Assembly: GCF_047495875.1 (NCBI RefSeq)
Contig: NC_092459.1
Location: 15,237,795-15,301,794 of the forward strand
From: Pithys albifrons albifrons
Lineage: Eukaryota; Chordata; Aves; Passeriformes; Thamnophilidae
Length of the DNA stretch: 64,000 bases
Direction: 5' to 3'
Part shown: one piece after another, positions 49,347-61,999 of the stretch
How positions within the stretch are numbered: the stretch's first letter is position 1
How the letters are laid out: every line of letters begins with the position of its first letter
The notes under the pieces: model-generated
What the model saw: the letters and a program-made list of their open reading frames with translations, nothing else
Told to the model about the DNA's origin: nothing
Databases searched by the model: none
Program-made: the position numbers and the translations under genes

Positions 49347-50279
49347 AGTTAAATACCTTCACAATGTGTCATAGACTTTCCTAGAAAAACCTTCATTTCC
49401 ATTTTTTGCCTCTCACAGAATCATTTATTCTGCTACTTCCAGCACTGGTACAAGATATGGAGACAGTGTGTGAAAAGCAGGGGACTATTTATATCAACAC
49501 CTTTATAAGCAGCTCTTTAAACCAGAGTGCAGAGCTAAGTACACCTCTCTCTTTTCATCTTGTGCACCCTCCACTGCCTCACTCAACCTTACCTGCAATC
49601 AGAGTGTCTGACCCTCGACCTCCTCGTGGGTCACAGTTATTTCCTTCCACACAGGGCCTGAAGGGTACTCATTTCTAGTAGCTGAACTACATTTTTTCTC
49701 AGTGAATTTCAACCATGAAGTTGTATTGATACAACATTGTTGTTTTTGTGTTGTTTTTTTTTTTTCAAATCTGTCTACTCCTTTTTTTCCCCCAGTGATT
49801 TGTTGCTATTTGACAGTCTAAAGAGAATTATTAAGCTTATCCTATTTTTCTAGATTTTACTGCAAATGTTTCCCTTTTTTGATTACTATTTATTAAAAGG
49901 TTGCATGAAGCCACATCTATTTTACACTAAATAATAGCTCTGAATAATTGATATGTTAAAAACCTGTCACACAAAATACTCACAAAATTCCAAGCAAAGA
50001 AATGTTGTATCATTTGTCTGAAACAACATCATTTTGATGTAGCAAGTCTGAACTCCTCTGTTGATTTTAAAAATTACTCTCATACTTGTCTACGTTTGCT
50101 GATACTCTCTTCTTGAGGGTCAGTTTTTGAGACTTCAGACTACTACTTCATCTCCAGAGTTTTTTGATTGCACCTAAACCTGATCACCAGCAACGCAAAA
50201 CTCACAATAACTGTCACATGTTTGTATTAATAAATGTTATTTCGGGAGCTGTTGTGGGAAAAGTTCTTTTCTAGCTATT

Positions 50280-50516
50280 AAGTGTGGTCCTCGTATCAGG
50301 GTTTAGAAAACCTTTCAGCCTGTGTTCTGTTCTAGTTCAGCAGGCAGTGCTGGGTTCATAAAGCTCTAATTTTTCTGGAGGTGCTTATTGCTAATAATTT
50401 TCTCCCTGGCTGAAGTGTGGCTTCATATCAGAGGTGTGCTGTCAGTTAAAAGACAGACAGTGTTGGCGTACATAAGGATTTGATTGTCTGGAAGTGCTTA
50501 CAGCTAATAACTTTTA
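50280..50516 (+). repeat. Diverged two-copy tandem duplication
   Basis: Copy 1 (about 50280-50402) and copy 2 (about 50413-50516) share ordered words: AAGTGTGG, CRTATCAG, CAGTGYTGG, CATAA, TCTGGARGTGCTTA and GCTAATAA. The offset is 133 bp at the left and 113 bp at the right, so copy 1 carries about 20 extra bases. No mobile-element signature is visible. Confidence 0.75.
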
Positions 50517-51366
50517 ATTAATACAGTTAAAACTAGAAATCTTTGTATTTCTGTCTCCCTCCTCCCTTTCACGTGTCACTCTCTGAAATAAGTGGTAAAG
50601 ATTCAGTTACACACACAGGACCTGAAGCAGGAACAGAACACATGAGCATGGTAGTTACTATCTCCTGAGATCTCCATGGACATGTACTGTTCTCATGAGA
50701 CCTTACTGCACTCCAGACAATGCCTAAGAGCTTCTTGGGCTGAAGCCTGACCAGATGTCGAGTGCCCAGTTCCTCCACCAACTGCCACAAGTGGCGTTAC
50801 TCCTGTTCCAGAGGCTGTGGTGACAGTTCATCCTGGACACTGTCTAGGCTTCCAGACCTCGGCTTTCTGTGCAGTCAGTGGAGAGATAACATGCATTGTC
50901 CCTAATGGTAGATGTTCTGACAATTTAGAAGAGCAGATAAAGGTACACAAATCTAGAGACTCAAATATGTATCTTCCTTTAAACAACAGTGGTTTTGTTT
51001 TAATATTCTTACCTTTTCTGTAACACTAGAGGTCTAAGTACAGAGAATAATTAACACTCCTGAGCCTTTCTTTCAAGGATAGTTTCATGCTGTGCAGCTC
51101 ATTTCCAGTGTTAATGCAGAGAGTGGACAGGCTCATTTTCACTTGTGACTTACAGGATAAGTACCAAGGAATTCCATTATTTCAGGTATGAGAATTTATT
51201 TTTTTCAAATACGACACCATGACTTAAAATGTGAACAAAGCAAACCTCGAACACTGAATTTTCCCATTAAAAACTTCAGTTAACAATTCAAGTGTCTTCT
51301 CTCTGATTCTAGAAAGTGTTTCTGAAGCCAGTATGTCATAGATAGTTAGATAGATATGACCTATGT

Positions 51367-51475
<109 letters not shown>

Positions 51476-54400
51476 AAATTATAGATTTACAAATAGAGAT
51501 TTTGTACATATTTCCAAGTATGTACTCAGTAAAAGCAAAACGCCAACTGCCCAAGTACGGAGTTAGAGCTTTCCTACTCCCGCCAAGAAAAGGGAGGAAA
51601 GGAAAAAACCCCTCAAACTAGGTTTATGCTGAAACTAAGTATATATATTTATGCAGAAAAGAGAAAATTAGGAGAAACTACAATGCACACTTAAACAAGT
51701 TAGAAAGAACAAGAAATAACTTCTCACTCCCCATCAAAAACAGATTCTATCACTCTAGATCTATAAGCACCCTAAAAAAAACACCCAACCAGGAACAGAA
51801 AGTATAACAACAAAATGTTTCTACTTTCCTGAGTTCAAACAAAATGCAAGTAGTGGCAGCAGCAGGGCCCAGACAGCAGCTGCGTGTCTCGACTTTAGTT
51901 CAGCCATGATGGAACTGATCTAACACCTCCTACTCCTGCACTCATATCTTAGGTTTGTGTCATCTGGTATGAAATATCTCCTTGGGTACTCAGTCAGGTG
52001 AGAGCTGTCTCTCCCAATCCACGTAGATTCTCTGAGCCTGCCAATTTGAGGCCTAGCTAAAACCACCACAATATTCAAATTTAGTATTTTTCTAAATGTT
52101 AGCTGGAGGGGGTTTTTTAATCACCAGGTTATAAATTCATGAAATTCAGATTCATAATATGGAATTGTTTATAACCTTTTATTTATAGCAGAACTAGCAG
52201 AGATTGTAATCCTGAACACTATTCTCTAAGCTGTTCCCATTCTGGTATTCCAATCATTCACACCAATTTTTATTGTGAACCCTCTAATGCAATCCAATGT
52301 ACAGTGTCTCTGCCACACAGTTGACACACATGTTTTTCTTGTGTCCATGTCTTTTCTTGTAAGCAGAGCTCTGTAACTGAAAGCATTTTATCAGCTCTGT
52401 CGTAAAAGACATCAGGATAGGAGGGAAGGGATTTGGGTACATAGCTCTTGTTGATAATGAGACCTTCACTGTTACTACATGTTTACTAAAGATAAGAGCT
52501 TAATATGTTTGTGGCATGAACTTCAAATATTATTTTGCTTACTCTTTGAGGGAAACAAATATTGTGCTCTTTCATTTTCAGTAGTGAACTCAGCAATAAT
52601 TTTCTGAGAAAGAAAGAGAAAAAAAGAGCAACCTTGACTCTGCTTATACTATACTAAATGGTGCTATTTAAAGAAGGGCTAAAGCGGGGACAGGGCAGAA
52701 CCAAACTTCCTCTGCGATATTTGGAAAAAGACTGCACAAAGTTCCTGTGATGACAGAGACTGCTCCTTTGTTTGTTCTTCACATTCTTTGGGATGGGTGA
52801 AGTGGTCCTACTACTCCGTTTTTCTTGCCCATCCTCTTTCTGAGTGTATTTCCTTGGAGCTGCAAAATTCTGACTGCTTACTTTTCTCAGCTGTGCTCTC
52901 AAATTCTTTCTTTATTCTGTGCATCCATGACAAACATACACCATCTAAACATAAGTGTTATTTAGCCCTCTAGCTCTAACACTACTTGAGAGAGTCTGTT
53001 AGCAAATACTGCAGTCTCCAGTCACCGTGTTTCCAGGGAATACCCTGGCACCTGTAAAGTCCCCAGGCCTCAGGTTCCCTCACAGGTGGGTGAATATCAG
53101 AGGAGAGCTTTTTGTGGAGACAGAAGGCTAATTTATTGTTACCATAACACTGTCTATGCTGGCAGACTACTCACAGGCCAGCCTTGGAGGCAGTCCAGCT
53201 TGCTGTTTGAGCTGCTCACAGTCTGATCCCTCTCACCAGGGACTGTCTTGCTGGGGCATCCATGAATAGTCTTCCTTTGTGCCATGCCAGAATTTAAATT
53301 AGAGAAAACTGAGGTCTGTAAATTTTAGTTTCTAAATTTAGTTTAGCCCTTACAGTAGCCTTTTGAAAACACGGTAAAGCCACGAGTGATGGACTTCTCT
53401 GTCACTGGGGAGCATTACCTCCTCATTAGCTGTAAAGGGTCTTCATCTGCATCCAGTGGAGATAGCTGCAGGGGCCTCATGCTGTGTAGACTTCTTTACT
53501 CAGACATTTCCCTGATTACTCATATGACAGTGATAAGGAGGGTATTTGTTGGCAAACAGGTGTAATTCATCAATAATGGTAGCAGGAGGTCATTTGATGA
53601 CATACTTGGACACACTGTGTGTTTAGGTTTGAAAGTACTCATCTGTCAGGGGAAGGGCAGGTAAAGGTGCCTGCTGCATAAATCAGGGTAAAGCCACTTT
53701 AGCAAACACAAAATTCAACACCTATTTTTCGGTGCTTATACTGGCCATAGCAGTTAGTCACCTTCACCGCTTACCAACTATGTTGGTTAGGTCCAGAAGT
53801 GGGTTTTTCTCCTCTGCTTGGAGATCAGTGCAAGTGTGGCTCCTTCACCATGGTGTAGGGTGGAGGGAATAGACATCCAGCTGTTGCTGTGGGCAGCATG
53901 GGCTGCACTTGGAGCTGGCAGAGCTGAGAGATGTGGGGGCAAACACCATGACCCATTGGAGATGGCCAACACCTCAGAGCTGGACTGGCTTCAAGCCTGT
54001 GTTTTCTTGTAGTTGTTTTTATGGGCAGATAGGTTAGATTGTGTTTCTCTATAGGGTATGAAAGCAACAATTCATTATGGATGGTGGTGTCCTATCAGCT
54101 ATTCCAAAATCGTGGCTCTGTAACTGACATAAATTAGATCTATGATGAAAGCAAACTCTCTCTACACTCTTTACAGATAAGTTGTATTTAGTCTGCTTCC
54201 AAAGCACACATCTAATTGCAATGGAGTGTGCAACTCTTAGTCCACAGGACTGATAGAAGGTATTACATTTTTCCTTACTGTAGTATAGTATCCTGCTCAT
54301 TTTCATTCTATGACCAAAAACCATAATAGCTTTGCAATGTATGACATTTTTCTCATATATATTGACAGCCAAGCCCCACCCTGACTCTGTAGGCAGCCGC

Positions 54401-57400
54401 ATATTTAGGATGCTCTTTCTGTTAAATGCCATTGCACACCCACTCTTCCACATCAGTTTTATGCAAAACATGTAAGATCCTGAAATGTCCTTTAGAGACC
54501 AAGCCCAGAGCTGACATTTGTCGATATAAAGAGGCTATTGCAATGGTAATATTTGTTTTAATCCTGACTTTCTATGTAATAAGCAACTGAGCCCTTCAGA
54601 TTGAATACTTGAGATTCTTCTTTTTTCTTTTTTCTTTTTGTCAATGCATCATTTTCCTGATGAATGAGATAATAGCACTGATTTATTTGCAATAAATACA
54701 TATGTGTATGTTTGTATGTGTACATATAAGTAAAGGAAGGCCATGAACATTTTATATCAGTGCTGCTTAAAAACAATAATGCAAAAATAAGCAATTGAAA
54801 AGTATGTGTGTGTTGAAGACAAGTGAGAAGAAAAAAAGGTACAAAAGTTACAATTTTGGTCAGTATCTATTTTTAGCACTTTCCACTATGGTTTGTTATG
54901 TCACTTGCTCTACAATGAGGATGAAAAGAAATTATTTTACTGTCTTGGAAAAATGAAAGTACATGCATTTTAAGGTTGATAAGACTGTCAAGGTACAACC
55001 ATGTTTACTGTTTGATTTTAGTTTTCATTTCACTATTTCTTCCTCTACAGATTTACCTCTCCTTTTCTACTGCACCCCTCCAGTTCTAGAGAGATTTAAC
55101 CCTGCTATAACTAAGAGTATGACATCTGTATAGAAGGAAGCAGAATCTGAGACAGAAATCCAGTAGACATAAATTAAAATTGGTTATAATTAAAATGTGC
55201 CATAAAAAAAACCCTAGAAGGAAATACTTAAATGTTTGTACTGCCTTCCCTAAAAGGAAGATACTTTTTTTGCTTTAATATGCAAAATTTTAAAAATAAT
55301 TATTTTAAATTAATTTATTGATAGTAGTTGTCAAACTTACTTTCAAAGTTAAATTAGCTGTGAAAAAGTTTGGACTGTTTTTCATTTGTGTCTCTCAAGT
55401 TTTTGCAGTGTATTTAAGAAGCCCTCTTCAGAATATGCATATATATATATAAATATACATCCCTACAGAGGGAGGGGTTTAAGAAAAAGGTAGAGAACAT
55501 CAGTAACTGATCCCATTCAGATGTGTCAAGAAAATTATATCTTTTCTTATTTGTGATGTCCATAAATGTGTTCAGAATAATTAACAGAGCTTCAGTAAGC
55601 AGTTCACTGTTGATTCACCATGTGGTAAACCAGAGGCTCTCTTTTCCCACTGGAGAAGAGTCACAGACTTGTTGCCATTCATTTGCTCACTCAATTGTGA
55701 AAGGGAAGCCCAATCTCCAAACTGCCAGCACCGACATAGATGTTTAACCCAGTTGTTTTAGCTAAGTGAGACCAACAGCCAAGAAAATGCTGTGAATCAG
55801 GAACACAATTTGTGTATTTAAATGTTTAATATTTTCTTCTTGTGGATTTTGGTGTCAAATTTTAAAAGCTCTTCCTAAACTGGTGACCTTGAAGGGATTT
55901 CTCACTTTCATTTTTTTTTTTATTTTATTTGGAAGACAATGTATTAAAATAGAAAACTTAAAAACTCATGGACTACCTTGCCAGGTGTTTATACTTTTTT
56001 CTCACAATTCTGCTGATTACCTAAATGTAAATGTTTGGCACCATGCTTTTAATGTGAAAGCACACGTGCATACATTAAGTAGAACAATTATCATACTTCT
56101 GACAACTTGCCCCTTTTCTACTCAGTCCTTGCATATGCATGTTTGTGCAACCTTCTGAATTAGAAGGTTTGTCAGAAAGAGTCATGATGAAGCCAGGAAA
56201 TTACAGGCAATGATGAAAATCTGAGAGGAAAAAAGACAAACAGGAAGCTACAAACATGAAACTCAAAAAGGATTGAAATGTAGATATGCGTAGATATAGT
56301 AATTGGAACCACACTAAACAAACTCCTTCAGTTTGTTGTAAATTTCTCATTATTCTGCTTGGAGAAAATCTGCAGAGTAACATCACAACCTTTCATATAC
56401 CTCCTCTCTAAAGTACATCCTGGTTGCTAACTGCACAGTTAATACAAAATTCTTTTTATAGGGTGGGGATGTAATTGTCATCAGCCCCAAACAAGCCTTA
56501 GGGATAATATTTTTAGGTTCATTCAATTTCATGAAGCTCACCAGTACCACAGCTAAGGAGAAAACCTTATCAGTCATCAAATGTCTGTGCACAGACCCAA
56601 AGTATTTGCTTGGAAGAGTTATTTGTGATATCTTCATTGGTTGTGTATAAAGTGTGTGCTATCATCTTTATTGTTTAGCAAATATACTGGCTGGAATAGA
56701 CTGCTTTATTTACAATGTGCAGGGATTAAATTTTTATTCCTCTTGAGACCTAATTTAAAGATTTGTTTTTCCCTCAGTTCTCCATTTACTCATGTTTTGA
56801 AAAACAAAGTGAAGAATTATTTTGTTAATGCATGAAATTCTTAATCCTGAATTAAAATCTTCTCATCATGGCTTTGCTCACACAGTAACTAATGGTACCT
56901 TAGAGAGGGGGAATGATTGCAGGATCTCTGTCCTATTGTTGGAATGGAAAATATCACAGACTTAATTCACTTGGTCCCACCTTGCCAACACAAAGCTCTC
57001 TAACATCTGACCATTCTCTGATGAGACTGTTTACTTGCACTTGGATGGCATAGGTATAAGATAAAAACAAGTGAAAATACAAGTTACAATTTTAATTCCC
57101 TTGATTCTTTCACCCACAGAAGACAGTATTTACTAGCTGGAATTTATTTTCATAATGGATTTTTTGTTTGAGTGAGATGCCATCTTGACAAGTTTGGTGA
57201 CTGACAGCTTTTCAGAACAGATCAGAAACTGATCACCAGAGTAGACATTTCTTTTCTTTCTGAGCACAGCACCACTGTAAAGGTTCTCTAGGGATCTATG
57301 TAATCTCTGTCTTGGGTAAAGATAAAATCCACTGTTATGCAAAAATTCACTGTTTTTCATGCACTAAAACTGGAATTAAATGATACTTAAACGTCTAATC

Positions 57401-57880
57401 TTCTTTGAGGGATAAATTTCACCTCTGATTCTTATATTCCATTCAGGCAATGAACACAAATGACATTATGCCACATAAGTATTTTCAGATGTAGTTTTAA
57501 ATCCAGCAACACAGTTCCAAATTTCTTTTGCAGTTATTATATTGATCATATTGAATTAATTACATGAATTGGAATCTGGCTGAAAAAACTGTCATTAACA
57601 CCAATTCTCATGAAATGTCATAACATACTTAATAACAAGTTGTCCCACGAGAAATGATCCCAGGACAAGTATCTAGTCTCATGTTTCTTTAAGGAATTGT
57701 AAAAATATAAATACAGAAATGAGATTTTTATTGAAACTATAAAATGCATGTAACACATTTGTGTACAGTATTTGGAGCTCATTCCTGCTGTCTCTGAATT
57801 TGTCTGTGCAAAGAAATGGACTGAGATAGCTCTAGCGGAATAAATTAGTTAGCAGTAGTTACATTGAAATACTTCCTTTC
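51476..57880. other. Gene-free AT-rich DNA
   Basis: 6.4 kb with no recognised gene or transposon. A short TA repeat lies at 55437-55460 and a pyrimidine tract near 54617-54640. Confidence 0.6.
55437..55460. repeat. Short (AT)n microsatellite
   Basis: About 10 alternating AT units, partly interrupted. Confidence 0.85.
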
Positions 57881-58087
57881 ATAGAATCATAGAATCGATT
57901 GGGTTGGAAAAGACCTCTGAGATCATCAAGTCCAACCCTTGGTCCAACTCCAGTCCATTTACTAGATGATGGCACTCAGTGCCACATCCAATCTCAGTTT
58001 AAAAACCTTCAGGGATGGTGAATCCACCACCTCTCTGGGCAGCCCATTCCAAGGCCTGATTACTCTCTCTGTAAAGAATTTTTTTCT

Positions 58088-58092
58088 GATAT
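58088..58092. repeat. Target-site duplication of the solo LTR, left
   Basis: GATAT immediately precedes the LTR terminus TGTGCTGG and is repeated at 58721-58725. Confidence 0.85.
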
Positions 58093-58720
58093 TGTGCTGG
58101 TTTAAAGGTAAACTGGCAGGAGACATGGACCCACCACAAGAGACATTATAAGTCAGAGTTACAATTTAATGAAAGATATTACCATAAATACACTGATACA
58201 AAGAGAAATTGCTTTCAACTCACAAACCCCAGCAGTATAACCCAGTGTCCTGGGGCACAAACCCAAAGGGGTTTGTTAGCCCTTGTGCTGAGATCTGCGT
58301 GGTTCCTCCAAGTCCAAAGCAAAAGGAAGTGAAAAACCTGTTCGTGCAAGTGAGGGCTATAGTCTGGTCAAGAGTGGTGGTCTCCTCCTGTCAAGGTCCT
58401 GCTGCTCCTCTGGATCTGACGAGTGGTTCCTGAGGTCTTCCTAGCCACCACTTATGTACCCTCAGGGAGCACCCAGTCCCTCCCCCAGGGTGGGGACTCA
58501 CACAAAGGGTGATTAACTCTGGGAGTCATGGGATATTTTTGAACCGTTGATGGCCCATGAGCAGCCACGGCCCTCAGGCTGGGTGTGAAGGTGCTAACAA
58601 CTCGCTGGGCAGCTGCCACAAATAGTCCATTGTTCCTGAGAAATGACTAGAGGGGGTAGAATACACAGCTTTGCTCACCCCCACCCAGTGATAACTGGTC
58701 CCACCTGCTGATCTAGGACA
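58093..58720 (-). mobile_element. Solo LTR of an endogenous retrovirus, nested in CR1
   Basis: A 628-bp insertion begins TGTGCTGG and ends TAGGACA, so it has TG...CA termini. It is flanked by GATAT 5-bp duplications and interrupts a CR1 that is otherwise continuous. A 5-bp duplication suits ERVL-type elements among others. It has no internal coding region, so it is the product of LTR-LTR recombination. On the minus strand a TACATAA box is followed about 290 bp later by ATTAAA and a TCTTGTGGTGG-like stretch near the 3' edge, which suggests the transcriptional sense is minus. An older relative sits at 24010-24731. Confidence 0.93.
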
Positions 58721-58725
58721 GATAT
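58721..58725. repeat. Target-site duplication of the solo LTR, right
   Basis: GATAT, identical to 58088-58092. It is followed at once by the resumed CR1 sequence (CCAAGTTAAATTTCCCC). Confidence 0.85.
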
Positions 58726-59098
58726 CCAAGTTAAATTTCCCCTGGCAGAGCTTGAGCCCGTGCCCCCTTGTCCTATTGGTGAGTGCCTGGGAGAAGAGAC
58801 CAACCCCCACCTGGCTATAAGTTCCCTTCAGGAAGTTATAGACAGTGATGAGGTCACCTCTGAGCCTCCTCTTCTCCAGGCTAAGCAACCCCAGATCCCT
58901 CAGCCTCTCCCTATAGGAGTTATGCTCCAGGCCCTTCACCAGCCTTGTTGCTCTTCTCTGGACCTGCTCCAGCACCTGAGTATCTTTCCTGAACTGAGGG
59001 GCACTGAACTGAACACAGTACTCAAGGTGTGGCCTCACCAATGCAGAGTACAGGGGAAGGATCATTTCCGTGGTCCTGCTGGCCATGCTATTTTTGAT

Positions 59099-59431
59099 AG
59101 AGGAGTGTATTTTAGAATAAAAATTATTTTATTCTGGAATAATTATAACATTGACAACATTCACCTAATGATAAAAGAAATAGATTGTCCATAGCTAAAA
59201 CTGCAACAAATAATTACAAATAGATATAGCACAAAGAGCTATTCTGGCTAGTGCTGTTATCTGAAAGAAGTCCCAAAAATATTCTGTAGAACAGGCAAAG
59301 AGATGCTGCATCTACTAATGTAGCTGTGTAAATTTTATTGACTCTCAGGATTTAAGTTAATGGTCAACACAGCTTCAGTTCTCAGAGGCTGTGTACCAGA
59401 AGGCCTGTTTTAGTATTTTATCATGTCTGTA
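59099..59431. other. Short unique spacer
   Basis: AT-rich DNA between the CR1 and the RTE LINE. Nothing recognisable. Confidence 0.6.
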
Positions 59432-59443
59432 TACAACTCTTTT
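59432..59443. repeat. Target-site duplication of the RTE LINE, left
   Basis: TACAACTCTTTT, 12 bp, is repeated exactly at 63326-63337 just beyond the RTE 3' tail. It fixes both ends of the element. Confidence 0.85.
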
Positions 59444-61588
59444 CTTCTCTGGGGACACCCTCTTTTCGTGGGGTTGAAGCTTGTGTACCCTCATGAGGTT
59501 GTGCGCTATGCTGGCGGTGGTATGTACATCTGGTAGGGTTTCCCATGTCAGACAGGTCTCAGCTGAAGGGTCAGAAAAAGTGTGTTCACTGGCAGGATGG
59601 GCTTACTAGCCCCCCAACAACTGTCCTAGGAGAAGGACCAATCTAACTTCAAAACCTGGGCAGATGGGCATCACTTAGCCCTGTAAGGCTATCCATCTAA
59701 GAGAAGGATACTCTAACCAAACCTAAGTCCTCGTAGGTATTCGTTGTCACCATCCAAGCTCACTAGACCCTGGCAGATGAACCTTAGGAGTAAATGGTGG
59801 GGCCAGTTCCATGCATACTGTGCCTCACCTAAAAAAGTCAATTCTGCAGGCTCGAAGGGCTCACCCACATTGCAAAGCCCTGTAGCGACAGGTGAGGGTC
59901 AAAATGGCAGGTGATAGGAAGCGCTGGAAGCTGCAGACCCAACCCTGCATGCCGGCAGTTCAGGATATTGGTCATTTGAGTCTGACCCTGGAGATGACAA
60001 TCTCGTGTGGCAGCATCCTGAATGACCAAGCAGCCTTTTTTAAGGACAGTACTGCTTGCTTCACATGGAGGGGGTCTAGAAAAGGTGGCCTAATCAAAGC
60101 TCGTCTTCTCACCTGGTGTGATAACCACAGGCAACCGACATATTCTGATGCTGTCAAACAAAAAGAAAGACAAAGAGACAAAGATATACACCTGCCTCCA
60201 AAGGTGCATTCAAATTAGAACATCAGAATCATGCTTGATACTGTGGAGTGTCGTTCTGCTCTAATTGCCCATGAACTGTCACAATTCAACATTGACATTG
60301 TTGCTATCAGTGAAGTTCATCTTCATGAGGAAGGCAGCCTCAAAGAACATGGTGCCAGCTACACACTCTATTGGTCAGGCAAACCCAAAACTGAAAGTCA
60401 CCTTTCAGGAGTTGGCTTCATGATTAAAAACTCCATTGCCTCCAAACTTGAAAATTTGCCGACAGGTCATTCCGATCGCATTATGTCCTTACGACTCCCA
60501 CAACACAACAAACAGCATGTTCTTTTTAGCCTATATGCCCCAACTCTCCAAGCTGACCCAGCAGAAAAAGACAAATTCTACAGTGACCTGTGCCACCTCA
60601 CCCAAAAGGTTCCTGCAGATGATAAGATCATAATCCTTGGTGACTTCAACGCCAGAGTAGATAAGAACTCTGAAGCCTGGAAAGGAGTACTGGGCAAAAA
60701 TGATGTTGGAAACTGCAACAGCAACGGATGCCTCCTGCTAAGGTTTTGTGCAGAACAGCAGCTCACCATGACCAACACTATCTTTCAACAGAAAGACAGC
60801 CTGAAGACAACCTGGATGCATCCTCGATCCAAGCACTGGCACCTCATTGACTATGTCTTAGTGCAACAGAGAAATGTTCGTGATGTCCATCATACCCGAG
60901 TGATATCGAGTGCAGAATGTCAAACTGACCATCGCCTTGTGCGTTGCAAACTTAACCTCCACTTCAAGCCCAAACCTAAGAGGGATGACATTCCAAGGAG
61001 GAGGCTCCAAGTTAACGATCTTGAAACACCTATGGTGAGAGACAGCTTTCAGGTAAACCTTCAAACTAGACTTAAAGATAATCCCATAGATCCCTCTCCT
61101 GAAGCACTTTGGCAACATATTAAAAATAGCATCCTGCAGTCATCTGAAGAATCCTTAGGGTTCTCCTCCAAGACAAACAAAGACTGGTTTGATGAAAACA
61201 ATCACTAGATCCAGGAATTGTTGAAGAAGAAGAGAACTGCTCACCAAGCACATCTTGCTTAGCCATCTTGTCATAGAAGAAAAGCTGCCTGTCGTCTTGC
61301 ATGCAGTCAGCTCCAACAGAAACTCCAAGACATCCAGAACAAATGGTGGCTTGACCTAGCAGAAAGACACAACTATGCACAGATTTGGGTGACCAAAGAG
61401 GATTCTACGAAGCCCTGAAAACAGTGTACGGACCCACACACCAGGTTCAAAGCCCCCTACTCAGAGCAGATGGCTAAATGTTTCTAATAGATAAAACCTC
61501 CATCCTGAATGGATGGTCTGAACATTTTCAGACTCTCTTCAATGCCAGCCGTGTAGTCCAAGGCTCACAATTCAGCACATTACACAAC

Positions 61589-61999
61589 TGTTATGGGTTC
61601 ACCTAGGATTTGGGCTCTGAAGTTTGGACTAGGCCGAAGCAGTCAGCTGACTTGAGCTGGGCTGAGCTAAAAGCTGACCTCTTCAAGCCAGTAATCTTGT
61701 ATTCCATACCACATTATGACATCATCTCCAGGGAAGCAGGAACCAGTGTGGGAGTGGTTAAGGCAGTCGCTTCTCAGCCTTCCTCTTGGGAGGACGCACG
61801 ATGCTGTCCCAGGGGGGATGGAGAGGACCAGGCCCACCGCTGGCTCACAGGGTACCTCAGGAAAGTAAAATGTGTTGTTCTGGGTCTCTCCTTTCTGCTT
61901 AAGTTTGTCTCCCTGGGGAATAAGCTTCTTCTTAAGTAATGTGTAGTTAAGACAGTAGAATTTGTGTGTTCATTAAGAAGTGGGGAATTTGTTGTTGCT
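61589..61999. mobile_element. LTR-like insertion replacing part of the RTE reverse transcriptase
   Basis: At 61589 the RTE homology stops and TGTTATGGGTTCACC, an ERV-LTR-like 5' terminus, begins. RTE homology resumes at about 62000 (ACTGTGCGCAGAAAAGACC). No RTE motif occurs between. About 120 residues expected of the fingers/early palm are missing, so this is an insertion with a deletion, not a clean insertion. A plausible target duplication and a CA end are not evident at the right edge. GGAATAAGC near 61918 could be a degenerate poly(A) signal. The LTR call is tentative. Confidence 0.45.

Larger units (their letters stand above)
42776..51366. other. Gene-free AT-rich DNA
   Basis: 8.6 kb without recognised genes or LINEs. 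Local structures recorded separately are a perfect hairpin at 45353-45375, a G/T-rich tract at 49245-49346 and a diverged tandem duplication at 50280-50516. Confidence 0.6.
57881..59098 (-). mobile_element. CR1 LINE, 5'-truncated, split by a solo LTR
   Basis: The left edge, ATAGAATCATAGAATCG, is the complement of the classic CR1 3' terminal octamer repeat. The CR1 halves 57881-58092 and 58726-59098 join cleanly once the LTR and one GATAT are removed. The right half translates on the minus strand to the CR1 reverse-transcriptase C terminus (ILPLYSALVRPHLEYCVQF, QRRATRLVKGLEH) with no stop in about 120 codons, so it is much less decayed than the other CR1 copies here. Remaining CR1 length is about 590 bp. 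The 5' break is near 59098. Confidence 0.93.
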
